DNA from: Marmoricola sp. URHB0036
Lineage (GTDB): Bacteria; Actinomycetota; Actinomycetes; Propionibacteriales; Nocardioidaceae
NCBI RefSeq assembly: GCF_000426045.1
Contig: NZ_AUEP01000003.1
Coordinates: 1 to 64,000 of the forward strand
Reading direction: 5' to 3'
DNA length: 64,000 nucleotides
Below are positions 17,932 through 26,080 of the stretch, one piece after another. Under the pieces are notes generated by a model. It was given only the letters and a program-made list of their open reading frames with translations. It was not told where the DNA came from and did no database searches. A program made the translations under genes and the position numbers. The stretch's first letter is position 1; each line of letters begins with the position of its first letter.

Positions 17932-18447
17932 GTGAGCGAGACGCCGCCGAACCCGCCGAACGACCCTCCGGGCCAGTACCCGCCACCGGGTCAGTACCCG
18001 CCCGGCCAGTACCAGCCGGGTCAGTACCAACCCGGCCAGTACCAACCCGGCCAGTACCAACCGGGTCAGTACCAACCGGGTCAGTACCCGCCGGGTCAGT
18101 ACCCGATCCCGCCCGCAGCGCCGAACTCGAGCAAGGCCACCACCAGCCTCATCCTCGGCATCGTCTCGATCGTGCTGTGCGGGCTGTTCCTGGGTGTCCC
18201 GGCGATGATCCTGTCGCGTCAGGCCAAGCGCGAGATCGCGGAGTCGCAGGGACGGCTCGGCGGGGACGGGTTGGCCACTGCCGGCTTCGTCACCGGTCTG
18301 ATCGGCACCGTCTGGTCGGTGCTCGCCGCGGTCCTGGTGGTGGTGCTGATCGCCGTCGGTGGCGTGATCGGCAACGAGATCGAGAAGAACTGCCACACCG
18401 TCATCGACGAGAACGGCAACTCCTCGCTCACGTGCGACAACACCTGA
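17932..18447 (+). CDS. PGQY-repeat DUF4190 membrane protein
   Basis: The 171-residue protein starts with a Pro/Gly/Gln/Tyr-rich cytoplasmic domain holding nine GQY units (five are QPGQY). Two transmembrane helices follow: TSLILGIVSIVLCGLFLGV and FVTGLIGTVWSVLAAVLVV. The short Q-A-K-R-E-I-A-E-S-Q-G linker between them is typical of DUF4190. The C-terminus has two Cys that may pair outside. Proline-rich domains of this kind often bind other proteins or the cell pole in Actinobacteria; here that is inference. Leaderless start at GTG 17932. Confidence 0.75.
   Translation: MSETPPNPPNDPPGQYPPPGQYPPGQYQPGQYQPGQYQPGQYQPGQYQPGQYPPGQYPIPPAAPNSSKATTSLILGIVSIVLCGLFLGVPAMILSRQAKREIAESQGRLGGDGLATAGFVTGLIGTVWSVLAAVLVVVLIAVGGVIGNEIEKNCHTVIDENGNSSLTCDNT
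17968..18105 (+). repeat. In-frame 15-bp tandem repeat encoding PGQY units
   Basis: Nine copies of a unit ending in CAGTAC lie in tandem, mostly at a 15-bp period such as CCGGGTCAGTACCAA. Two wobble variants occur (CCGGGTCAGTAC and CCCGGCCAGTAC), and adjacent identical copies suggest slippage or unequal exchange. Confidence 0.85.
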
Positions 18448-18452
18448 TTGCC

Positions 18453-18646
18453 TCAGTTGCGGGGGCGGAAGCCTGAGCAGAGCACCCGCATCCAGACGAT
18501 GCGGTCGTCCTCGGCGCGAGTCACGGAACCGATCAGGTCGGTCCTCTCGAACCAGTTCCCGAGGACGACCTCGACGACCTCCGGCGCAGTGCGGTCGCGT
18601 CGTGGACGGCGATCGCGTCGGCGAAGCGCTCACCGATGGTGCTCAT
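18453..18646 (-). pseudogene. Decayed NTF2/SnoaL-like gene
   Basis: On the minus strand, ATG 18646 opens MSTIGERFADAIAVHDATAL. This is a typical N-terminus of a small nuclear-transport-factor-2/SnoaL-like protein, but the frame soon becomes low-complexity and stops. In another frame the segment continues as PEVVEVVLGNWFERTDLIG and then RAEDDRIVWMRVLCSGFRPR before TGA at 18453-18455. This is a typical C-terminus of the same fold. The total is 194 bp, about half the usual 330-360 bp, and not a multiple of three. Internal deletion plus frameshift therefore explain it. No intact frame remains. Confidence 0.6.
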
Positions 18647-18663
18647 GGTGATTGGATCGTCGC

Positions 18664-19086
18664 ATGAGGCGCACCGTGGAGGCCATGCTGGTCGTGGCCA
18701 TCGTGCTCGATGTCGCGTACTGGTCCATCTGGTTCGCCCAGCGTGACTGGATCGCGAGCGAGCACACCTCGGCGTACTACGAGTTCGAGAACGCCTTCCC
18801 GCTCGCCGACCTCTGGCTCGGCGTGGCCTGCGTGTTCGCGCTGGTCACCCTGCGCCGTCGCCACGAGTCGGCCCTGTTCTGGTTGCTGTGCGCTGGAAGC
18901 GCTGGGCTCTACCTGTTCGCGATGGACTTCCTGTACGACGTGGAGAACGGCATCTTCGCCAAGGGCGGCGGTGGTGCGTTCGAGGCGGTGATCGTGCTGT
19001 TGACGCTGGTCTTCTCGGTGACCATCCTGAGCTGGTCGTGGCGACACCGCGGCGAGCTGCTCTCGGGGTCGAGGGCCGCGACGTGA
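18664..19086 (+). CDS. Four-helix membrane protein of unknown function
   Basis: The 140-residue protein shows four hydrophobic helices: MLVVAIVLDVAYWSIWF, ADLWLGVACVFALVTL, ALFWLLCAGSAGLYLFAM and FEAVIVLLTLVFSVTIL. Acidic and aromatic loops lie between them. I do not recognise a named family. ATG 18664 is chosen: TTGGAT, a -10-like hexamer, lies 6 nt upstream. TTG 18652 is an in-frame alternative. The stop overlaps the start of the TraR/DksA gene (GTGA), so the two genes are translationally coupled. This may mean a shared condition of expression, not a shared mechanism. Confidence 0.65.
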   Translation: MRRTVEAMLVVAIVLDVAYWSIWFAQRDWIASEHTSAYYEFENAFPLADLWLGVACVFALVTLRRRHESALFWLLCAGSAGLYLFAMDFLYDVENGIFAKGGGGAFEAVIVLLTLVFSVTILSWSWRHRGELLSGSRAAT

Positions 19087-19415
19087 ACGCCGACGAGGTC
19101 CGCGCCACCCTGACCGCCAAGCTCGCGGAGATCGACGCCGAGATGGCAGAGATGGAGAAGCCTCCCGTCGACCAGGGCGCCATCTCCTTCGGCAAGCGCA
19201 TCGGCGAGGGCACCACCGCGGCGATCGACCGGATGGCCCAGGTCGCCGTGCACGACCGGCTGCAGCTCGTCCGGGCCGACGTCGTGCGGGCGCTGGAGAA
19301 GCTGGACGAGGGCAGCTACGGCAGCTGCGACGTCTGCGGACGGCCGATCCCCGAGGGTCGGCTCGAGGCGCTGCCCTGGGCCGTGCTCTGCGTCGAGGAC
19401 GCGGGCAAGCGCTGA
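19083..19415 (+). CDS. TraR/DksA-family zinc-finger-like protein
   Basis: The 110-residue protein has a long N-terminal helical part (about 1-70, rich in Glu, Asp and Arg) and a C-terminal DksA-type finger. The motif is C-D-V-C-G-R-P-I-P-E-G-R-L-E-A-L-P-W-A at about 82-100, followed by L-C-V-E-D. In canonical DksA/TraR fingers four Cys bind zinc (C-x2-C-x17-C-x2-C). Here the fourth ligand position is Asp. DksA-like proteins bind RNA polymerase through the secondary channel; for this actinobacterial branch that is not shown. Starts inside the stop of the membrane-protein gene and lies 3 nt before the helicase gene, so the three are likely one operon. Confidence 0.8.
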   Translation: MNADEVRATLTAKLAEIDAEMAEMEKPPVDQGAISFGKRIGEGTTAAIDRMAQVAVHDRLQLVRADVVRALEKLDEGSYGSCDVCGRPIPEGRLEALPWAVLCVEDAGKR

Positions 19416-19418
19416 GCG

Positions 19419-21944
19419 ATGACGCTCCTCGACCGCCTCCCATTGACGCCGGAACCTCCCGACCCGGACGTGCTCTTCGACGTCTTCGAGACGTGGGTCA
19501 CCGAGCAGGGGCTGACCCTCTACCCCGCGCAGGAGGAGGCGCTGATCGAGCTGGTCAGCGGGGCCAACGTGATCCTGTCGACGCCGACCGGCACCGGGAA
19601 GAGCCTGGTCGCGACCGGCGCGCACTTCGTCGCTCTCGCGCGGCGGGAGCGCACCTTCTACACCGCGCCGATCAAGGCGCTGGTCTCGGAGAAGTTCTTC
19701 GCGTTGATCGGGATCTTCGGCGCCGAGAACGTCGGCATGCTGACCGGCGATGCCGCGGTGAACGCGCAGGCTCCGCTGATCTGCTGCACCGCGGAGGTCC
19801 TGGCCAACATCGCGCTGCGCGAGGGGGCGGCGGCCGACATCGGCCAGGTGGTGATGGACGAGTTCCACTTCTACTCCGAGCCCGATCGGGGCTGGGCCTG
19901 GCAGGTGCCGCTGCTCGAGCTGCCGCAGTCCCAGTTCCTGCTGATGTCCGCGACGCTCGGTGACGTCAGCCGGTTCGTCGACGACCTGAAGCGGCGTACG
20001 GCCAGGGAGACCGCCGTGGTCAGCAACGCGACCAGGCCGGTGCCGCTGAGCTACGAATGGGCGCTGACGCCGCTTCACGAGACCCTGGAGGAGCTGCTCA
20101 GCACCCACCAGGCGCCGATCTACGTCGTGCACTTCACCCAGGCGGCTGCCCTCGAGCGGGCGCAGGCGCTGACCAGCATCAACGTCTGCACGCGCGAGGA
20201 GAAGGACCGGATCGCCGAGATGATCGCTGGCTTCCGGTTCAGTCCCGGCTTCGGGAAGACCCTGTCGCGACTGGTGAAGCACGGGATCGGCGTGCACCAC
20301 GCCGGCATGCTGCCGAAGTACCGCCGGCTCGTCGAGCAGCTCGCCCAGGCCGGCCTGCTGAAGGTCATCTGCGGCACCGACACGCTCGGCGTCGGCATCA
20401 ACGTGCCGATCCGGACGGTGGTGTTCACCGGGCTGTCCAAGTACGACGGACGCCGTCAGCGTCTGCTCAAGGCACGTGAGTTCCACCAGATCGCCGGCCG
20501 GGCGGGGCGGGCTGGCTTCGACACGGCCGGGACCGTCGTCGTACAGGCGCCCGACCACGTCGTGGAGAACGCGCGGCTGGTGAGGAAGGCCGGGGACGAC
20601 CCGAAGAAGCTCAAGCGCGTGCAGCGCAAGAAACCGCCCGAGGGCCAGGTCAACTGGACCGAGGAGACCTTCGAGCGGCTCGTGGCCGCCGAACCGGAAC
20701 CGCTCGTGTCCCGGATGCGGGTCAGCCACGCGATGCTGCTCAACGTGATCGCCCGACCGGGCAACCCGGCCGAGGCGATGCGGCGGTTGCTGCGCGACAA
20801 CCACGAGGAGCCGCGCTCGCAGCTGCGACTGATGCGCCTGGCCGCCGCCCAGCACCGGTCGTTGCTCGCGGCCGGGGTCGTGGAGCTGGTCGACCCACCC
20901 GAGCCCGATGGTCGACGGGTGCGCCTTGCGGAGGGGTTCCGGTTCGACTTCGCGCTCAACCAGCCGTTGTCGGCGTACTCGCTCGCGGTCTTCGACACCC
21001 TCGACCCCGAGGCGGCGACGTACGCCCTCGACGTCGTGTCCGTCGTCGAGGCGACGCTCGAGGACCCGCGGCCCGTGCTCGGGGCCCAGGAGCACCTCGC
21101 GCGCGGCGAGGCGATCGGCGAGATGAAGGCCGAGGGGATCGAGTACGACGAGCGCATGGAGCTGCTCGACGAGGTGACCTGGCCCAAACCGTTGGAGGAG
21201 CTGCTGGAGCACACCTACTCGCTCTACCGGCAGCGGCACCCCTGGGCGGCCGAGGACGCGCTGTCGCCCAAGTCGGTGGTGCGCGACATGTACGAGCGGG
21301 CGATGACCTTCGCCGAGTACGTCGCCTTCTACGGGCTGACCCGCTCCGAGGGACTGGTGCTGCGCTACCTGGGCGATGCCTTCCGGGCGTTGCGGCAGAC
21401 GGTTCCCGAGAGCGTGCGCACCGATGAGCTCGACGACATCGTCGAGTGGCTCGGTGCCGTCGTACGCCAGACCGACTCGAGCCTCCTCGACGAGTGGGAG
21501 CAGCTCAACGACCCCGACCGGCTGGCGGCCGACGCGGCACCGGACGTGCTGCCGCCGACGCCGGAGCGGATCACCGCCAACGAGCGCGCCTTCACGGTGC
21601 TGGTCCGCAACGCGATGTTCCGGCGCGTGGAGCTGGCGGCCCTCGACCGGTGGCAGCAGCTGGGCGAGCTCGAGGCCGAGGCCGGCTCGACGACCGGCCC
21701 GGAGGAGTGGCGCGGGGAGCTGGCGGCGTACTTCGAGGAGCACGACGCCATCGACACCGGCCCGGATGCCCGCGGTCCGCAGATGCTGATCGTCGAGAAG
21801 CGCGAGCGCACCTGGGAGGTGCAGCAGATCCTCGGCGACCCCGAGGGCGACCACGACTGGCGGATCGTGGCCACGGTCGACCTCGAGGCGTCCGACGCCG
21901 AGGGCGAGCTGGTCCTCGACGTGACGGGGCTCGTCCGGCTCTAG
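19419..21944 (+). CDS. Ski2-like DEAD/DEAH-box helicase (DUF3516 type)
   Basis: The 841-residue protein has a complete SF2 helicase core. Motif Q-like L-Y-P-A-Q-E-E-A is followed by Walker A T-P-T-G-T-G-K-S (55-62), D-E-F-H (147-150), S-A-T (177-179), G-T-D-T-L-G-V-G-I-N-V-P and Q-I-A-G-R-A-G-R-A-G (motif VI). The last 400 residues match my recollection of the DUF3516 domain attached to actinobacterial helicases. Ski2/Mtr4-like helicases unwind RNA or DNA 3'-5'; RNA turnover is a reasonable guess. Follows the TraR/DksA gene by 3 nt. Confidence 0.88.
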   Translation: MTLLDRLPLTPEPPDPDVLFDVFETWVTEQGLTLYPAQEEALIELVSGANVILSTPTGTGKSLVATGAHFVALARRERTFYTAPIKALVSEKFFALIGIFGAENVGMLTGDAAVNAQAPLICCTAEVLANIALREGAAADIGQVVMDEFHFYSEPDRGWAWQVPLLELPQSQFLLMSATLGDVSRFVDDLKRRTARETAVVSNATRPVPLSYEWALTPLHETLEELLSTHQAPIYVVHFTQAAALERAQALTSINVCTREEKDRIAEMIAGFRFSPGFGKTLSRLVKHGIGVHHAGMLPKYRRLVEQLAQAGLLKVICGTDTLGVGINVPIRTVVFTGLSKYDGRRQRLLKAREFHQIAGRAGRAGFDTAGTVVVQAPDHVVENARLVRKAGDDPKKLKRVQRKKPPEGQVNWTEETFERLVAAEPEPLVSRMRVSHAMLLNVIARPGNPAEAMRRLLRDNHEEPRSQLRLMRLAAAQHRSLLAAGVVELVDPPEPDGRRVRLAEGFRFDFALNQPLSAYSLAVFDTLDPEAATYALDVVSVVEATLEDPRPVLGAQEHLARGEAIGEMKAEGIEYDERMELLDEVTWPKPLEELLEHTYSLYRQRHPWAAEDALSPKSVVRDMYERAMTFAEYVAFYGLTRSEGLVLRYLGDAFRALRQTVPESVRTDELDDIVEWLGAVVRQTDSSLLDEWEQLNDPDRLAADAAPDVLPPTPERITANERAFTVLVRNAMFRRVELAALDRWQQLGELEAEAGSTTGPEEWRGELAAYFEEHDAIDTGPDARGPQMLIVEKRERTWEVQQILGDPEGDHDWRIVATVDLEASDAEGELVLDVTGLVRL

Positions 21945-22004
21945 CCGAGGAGGGGTCGGTCCGCTCACGTCCTACGATCGAGATGATCGGTCCAAGGGGT
22001 GACC

Positions 22005-24758
22005 ATGCGCGTCGACATCAGCCTGCTCGGCGGCTTCGCGGTGTCCGTGGACGGCGTCCGGCTGCCCGACGAGGCCTGGTCGCGACGGGCTCCGGCCGCG
22101 CTCGTCAAGCTGCTGGCGCTGTCCCCGGGCCACCGGCTGCGCCGCGAGCAGGTGATCGACCTGCTCTGGCCGGAGCTGCTCGTCGAACGCGCTGCACCCC
22201 GGCTGCACAAGGCCGCGCACTACGCCAGGTCGGCGCTCGGGGCGAGCGACGGCCTGGTGCTTTCGTCCGACACGGTGGCGTTGCTGCCGACCGCCGCGCT
22301 GGTGGTCGACGTGGTCGCGTTCGACGCGGCCGTCGCTTCCGCGCGTGGAGACGGCGGGGTCGGGGCCGCCGCCGAGGCGGTGGAGCTGTACGGCGGCGAG
22401 CTGTTGCCCGAGGACGCCTACGAGCCGTGGACCGAGGAGGATCGCGACCGCCTCCGGCTGGCGTACGCCGAGATGCTGCACGTCCTCGGCCGCTGGGAGG
22501 CGCTGATCTCCGCCGACCCGCTCGACGAGGTCGCCCACCTGCGGCTGGTGCAGGAGCACCTTCACCGGGGTGACCGCCGCGCCGCCCTGCGCCAGCTCGA
22601 CGCGATGGACAAGGTCTGGCAGCGCGAGCTGGGGGAGGGGCTCACTGCCACTGCACTGGCACTGCGCGACGAGGCGGCCGCCCTACCGGTGGAGCTCGCG
22701 CCGGTGCAGTCGGTCCGCGTGCGCGTCCCGACGCCGGCGACCCGCACGGTGGGTCGCGAACGCGACATCCAGCGGGTCAACGAGCTGCTGGACTCGGAGC
22801 GGATGCTCACTCTTCTGGGCCCGGGGGGCGTGGGGAAGACGAGGTTGGCGGCCGAGGTAGCGCTGCGCCGTACCGATGAGAGCGCCTGCTACGTCGACCT
22901 GACCAAGGTCGGCTCCCCGTCGCTGGTGCCCGGCCTGATCGCCCGCGAGCTGGGCATCCTCGTGGAGTCCCAGGGCGATGTCGTCCAGGCCCTGGCGGAG
23001 GCGCTCCGCAACCGGGAGCTGCTGTTGATCCTCGACAACGTCGAGCACGTGCTCGAGGCCGCCGAGATCGTGCCCCGTCTCATCGAACGGTCACCGGACC
23101 TGCGGGTGCTGACGACGTCACGGGCACGGCTGCGGGTCCCCGGCGAGCAGGTGTACGACGTGGCTCCGCTGTCCGTGGAGTCCTCCGACGTCGAGGGTGG
23201 CAGGCCCGACGCCATCGCACTCTTCGAGCAGACAGCGCGGGCCATCGACCCCGCCTTCGAGGTCGACCGACACCTCGACGACGTGGTCACCATCTGCCGT
23301 GCGGTGGACGGGTTGCCACTCGCCATCGAGCTCGCCGCCGGCCACGTGCGCACGCTCTCCCCGCCGTTGCTGCGCGCCCGGCTGAACCAACGTCTGGGCT
23401 CGCCCGCCGGCGCGAGCAGGGGTACGCCGGAACGTCAGCAGACCGTCCCGGCGATGATCGACTGGAGCCTGCGACTGCTCGGCGACGACGACCGCGACCT
23501 GTTCGTGCGACTGGGGGTCTTCCACGGACCGGTGCCCCTGGAGATCGTCGAGGAGGTGTGCGCGCAGCCGGGTCGCGACGTGGTCGAGTCGCTGAGCCGC
23601 CTCGTCGACCACAGCCTCGTCCGGCGGATCATCGACGCCGACGGCCTGCCGCGCTTCCTGTTGCTCGAGCTGATGCGTGAGCGGTCCCGCGAGCTGCTCG
23701 TGGAGGATGCCGAGCTGGAGCGCGCGGTGCGGGACCGGCATGCGGCGTACCTCGCGGACCGCCTCGACGACCTCGACGAGCGACGCTGGGGCGGGGCCTC
23801 GGGCACGTGGATCGAGGAGATCACCGTGCTGCTGGCCGACATCCGGGCCGCGCACGAGTGGACGGTGGCCACCGGTGCGTTCGAGGTCGAGGCGAGGATC
23901 ACCGCGGACCTCGGCACCTACTGGCACCGGGAAGGGCACCACGACGAGGGTCGGGGCTGGGCGGTCCAGGCGTTCGCGCACGTGGATGAGCTCGACCCCT
24001 ACCTGGTCGGGCGGTTGTACCTCGCCCATGGCTTCGTCGAGTGGGGACGCGACCAGCGCGAAGGTCGACGGCTGTGGCAGTGCGCCGTGGACCTGTTCCG
24101 TCCGCTCGGGCACGAGCGCTACCTCGCCTATGCCCTGGCCCTGACCTCGGTGACCTTCATCGGCGACACCGACAACCTCGCGGACGCAGTGGCGATGTGT
24201 GAGGAGGCGATCGGGCTGGCGCGCAGGGTCGGCGAGCTGCCCCTGCTCGCCCAGGCGCTGAACATCCTCGGCGAGCTGACCCGCGTCTCGGGTGACGACG
24301 TGCGCGCTCTCGCGGCGTACGAAGAAGGGCTCGAGGTGGCCAGGGCTGCCGGCGACCGGACCCACGAGGCGATGTTCGTCGGCAACCTGAGCTTCATCGC
24401 CGAGCACCGTGGCGACTACGAGGAGGCGTGGCGCCTGTGCGTCGAGGCCGTCAGGCTCAGCTGGGCCCTGGGGCGGCGGCTGGTGCTCGCCTCGACGATG
24501 GCCCAGATGGCGGGAGCGGGCCTCGGCCTCGGGCGTCCCGAGCGAGGTGCCGTGCTGATGGGAGCTTCCCAGGAGGCGTTGCGGCGGCTCGGCGTCGACC
24601 CGTCTCCGGGGGACACGCCCGAGCTCGATCGGGTGTCGGCCGCCCTGCGAGCCGAGCTGGGCGAGGCCCGCCTCGAGGAGCTGCTCGTCGAGGGTGCGCG
24701 GCTCTCCCTCGACGAAGCGGTGGCGCTGGCGCTCGAGGACGCCGAGGATCCGTCGTGA
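22005..24758 (+). CDS. AfsR-like SARP regulator with NB-ARC ATPase and TPR domains
   Basis: The 917-residue protein begins with a winged-helix DNA-binding domain (about 1-95, with L-L-G-G-F-x-V and R-L-R-R-E-Q-V-I-D-L-L-W-P). A bacterial transcriptional activation domain follows (about 98-240, with A-V-E-L-Y-G-G-E-L-L-P). A STAND/NB-ARC ATPase then has P-loop G-P-G-G-V-G-K-T at 272-279, L-L-I-L-D-N-V-E-H (Walker B) and L-P-L-A-I-E-L-A-A. A TPR-like helical region makes up the rest. Such proteins activate operons in response to a ligand. ATG 22005 follows AAGGGG at 21994-21999; GTG 21999 is an alternative. No SARP target repeat was recognised nearby. Confidence 0.88.
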   Translation: MRVDISLLGGFAVSVDGVRLPDEAWSRRAPAALVKLLALSPGHRLRREQVIDLLWPELLVERAAPRLHKAAHYARSALGASDGLVLSSDTVALLPTAALVVDVVAFDAAVASARGDGGVGAAAEAVELYGGELLPEDAYEPWTEEDRDRLRLAYAEMLHVLGRWEALISADPLDEVAHLRLVQEHLHRGDRRAALRQLDAMDKVWQRELGEGLTATALALRDEAAALPVELAPVQSVRVRVPTPATRTVGRERDIQRVNELLDSERMLTLLGPGGVGKTRLAAEVALRRTDESACYVDLTKVGSPSLVPGLIARELGILVESQGDVVQALAEALRNRELLLILDNVEHVLEAAEIVPRLIERSPDLRVLTTSRARLRVPGEQVYDVAPLSVESSDVEGGRPDAIALFEQTARAIDPAFEVDRHLDDVVTICRAVDGLPLAIELAAGHVRTLSPPLLRARLNQRLGSPAGASRGTPERQQTVPAMIDWSLRLLGDDDRDLFVRLGVFHGPVPLEIVEEVCAQPGRDVVESLSRLVDHSLVRRIIDADGLPRFLLLELMRERSRELLVEDAELERAVRDRHAAYLADRLDDLDERRWGGASGTWIEEITVLLADIRAAHEWTVATGAFEVEARITADLGTYWHREGHHDEGRGWAVQAFAHVDELDPYLVGRLYLAHGFVEWGRDQREGRRLWQCAVDLFRPLGHERYLAYALALTSVTFIGDTDNLADAVAMCEEAIGLARRVGELPLLAQALNILGELTRVSGDDVRALAAYEEGLEVARAAGDRTHEAMFVGNLSFIAEHRGDYEEAWRLCVEAVRLSWALGRRLVLASTMAQMAGAGLGLGRPERGAVLMGASQEALRRLGVDPSPGDTPELDRVSAALRAELGEARLEELLVEGARLSLDEAVALALEDAEDPS

Positions 24759-24786
24759 CGATTCGTTGATGCGGCGTCCGTCGCCG

Positions 24787-24792
24787 TAAACT
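24787..24792 (+). promoter_or_regulatory. -10 TAAACT of leaderless ychF promoter
   Basis: TAAACT lies 8 nt before GTG 24801. Confidence 0.5.
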
Positions 24793-24800
24793 CGCCGCCC

Positions 24801-25877
24801 GTGGCCCTCACCATCGGAATCGTCGGACTGCCCAACGCCGGCAAGTCGACCCTCTTCAACGCGCTGACGAAGAACAACGTGCTCGCGGCGAACTACCCGT
24901 TCGCGACGATCGAGCCCAACGTCGGCGTGGTCGCCGTCCCCGACGAGCGTCTCGGCAAGCTGGCCGAGCTCTTCTCCTCGGCCAAGCAGCTCCCGGCCAC
25001 GGTCGAGTTCGTCGACATCGCCGGGATCGTCAAGGGCGCGTCGGAGGGGGAGGGGCTGGGCAACAAGTTCCTCTCCCACATCCGCGAGGCGGCAGCGATC
25101 TGTCAGGTGACACGGGTCTTCCGCGACGAGGACGTCACCCACGTCGACGGCGAGGTGAACCCGGAGTCCGACATCTCCACCATCCAGACCGAGATGATCC
25201 TGGCCGACCTGCAGACCGTCGAGAAGGCGATCCCGCGGCTGGAGAAGGAGGCCCGCGGCGACAAGTCCCGCGCGGCGAACCTGGCCGCCGCGCAGGACGC
25301 GAAGGAGGCCCTCGAGGCCGGGACCCCGATCCTGGCCACCACGATCGACCGCGAGCTGGTCCGTGAGCTGTCCCTGCTCACTGCGAAGCCCTACATCTAC
25401 GTCTTCAACTGCGACGCCGACGAGCTGAACGACGAGTCGCTCAAGGAGCAGATGCGCAAGATCGTCGCTCCGGCCGAGGCGATCTTCCTCGACGCCAAGT
25501 TCGAGTCCGAGCTGGTCGAGCTCGGTGACGACGAGGAGGCCCGCGAGATGCTCGCCGAGATGGGCGTCGAGGAGCCCGGTCTCGACGTACTCGCCCGGGT
25601 CGGGTTCGACACCCTCGGCCTGCAGACCTACCTGACCGCCGGACCCAAGGAAGCCCGCGCCTGGACGATCCGGAAGGGCGCCACCGCCCCCGAGGCCGCT
25701 GGCGTGATCCACACCGACTTCCAGAAGGGCTTCATCAAGGCCGAGATCGTGTCCTACGACGACCTCGTCGCCGCCGGCTCGATGAACGCGGCCAAGGCGG
25801 CCGGCAAGGTGCGCATGGAGGGCAAGGACTACGTGATGGCCGACGGAGACGTCGTGGAGTTCCGCTTCAACGTCTGA
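24801..25877 (+). CDS. ychF: Redox-regulated ribosome-associated ATPase
   Basis: The 358-residue Obg-like P-loop protein has G1 motif G-L-P-N-A-G-K-S-T (9-17), the Y-P-F-A-T-I-E-P-N-V-G switch, D-I-A-G-I-V-K-G-A-S-E-G-E-G-L-G-N-K-F-L, a coiled-coil insertion (about 125-200), and the N-C-D-A-D-E motif that marks its ATP rather than GTP preference. A TGS domain ends the protein. YchF binds ribosomes and modulates stress responses. Full length. Leaderless from GTG 24801, and closed by a strong hairpin. Confidence 0.95.
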   Translation: MALTIGIVGLPNAGKSTLFNALTKNNVLAANYPFATIEPNVGVVAVPDERLGKLAELFSSAKQLPATVEFVDIAGIVKGASEGEGLGNKFLSHIREAAAICQVTRVFRDEDVTHVDGEVNPESDISTIQTEMILADLQTVEKAIPRLEKEARGDKSRAANLAAAQDAKEALEAGTPILATTIDRELVRELSLLTAKPYIYVFNCDADELNDESLKEQMRKIVAPAEAIFLDAKFESELVELGDDEEAREMLAEMGVEEPGLDVLARVGFDTLGLQTYLTAGPKEARAWTIRKGATAPEAAGVIHTDFQKGFIKAEIVSYDDLVAAGSMNAAKAAGKVRMEGKDYVMADGDVVEFRFNV

Positions 25878-25889
25878 GCAGGGCGTCCG

Positions 25890-25937
25890 GGACGTCATAC
25901 GAAGTGGTGGTCATAGCGACCAGGACGTATGACGTCC
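25890..25937 (+). terminator. Rho-independent terminator after ychF
   Basis: Perfect 12-bp arms, GGACGTCATACG at 25890-25901 and CGTATGACGTCC at 25926-25937. Inside them is a second stem, TGGTC/GACCA around atagc, and TTTTG follows. The arms contain the GACGTC palindrome, so dual use as a binding site cannot be excluded. The remaining 140 bp before the ice-binding gene contain a short GTCGGC/GCCGAC repeat and no gene. Confidence 0.75.
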
Positions 25938-26080
25938 TTTTGCGCCACTGGACCAATTCCCGGCGCAAACGTCGGCTTTGTGGCCGACTCTGTGGTGCAA
26001 TCGAGCCAATCGCACCAACGCCCCTGCTCGCCCCAGACCTCGGCCCCCGGGCGCCATGATCGATGATCAGAGGACCCGTT

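Noticed and set aside
17968-18105. Short-repeat array as a CRISPR
   Set aside because: The repeat has no unique spacers, is a 15-bp unit in frame with a protein, and encodes PGQY.
18909-21968. A 1019-codon minus-strand frame opposite the helicase gene
   Set aside because: Repetitive composition, no motif, no ribosome-binding site. The plus-strand helicase has all SF2 motifs. The 926-codon minus-strand frame at 23118-25898 is rejected for the same reason.
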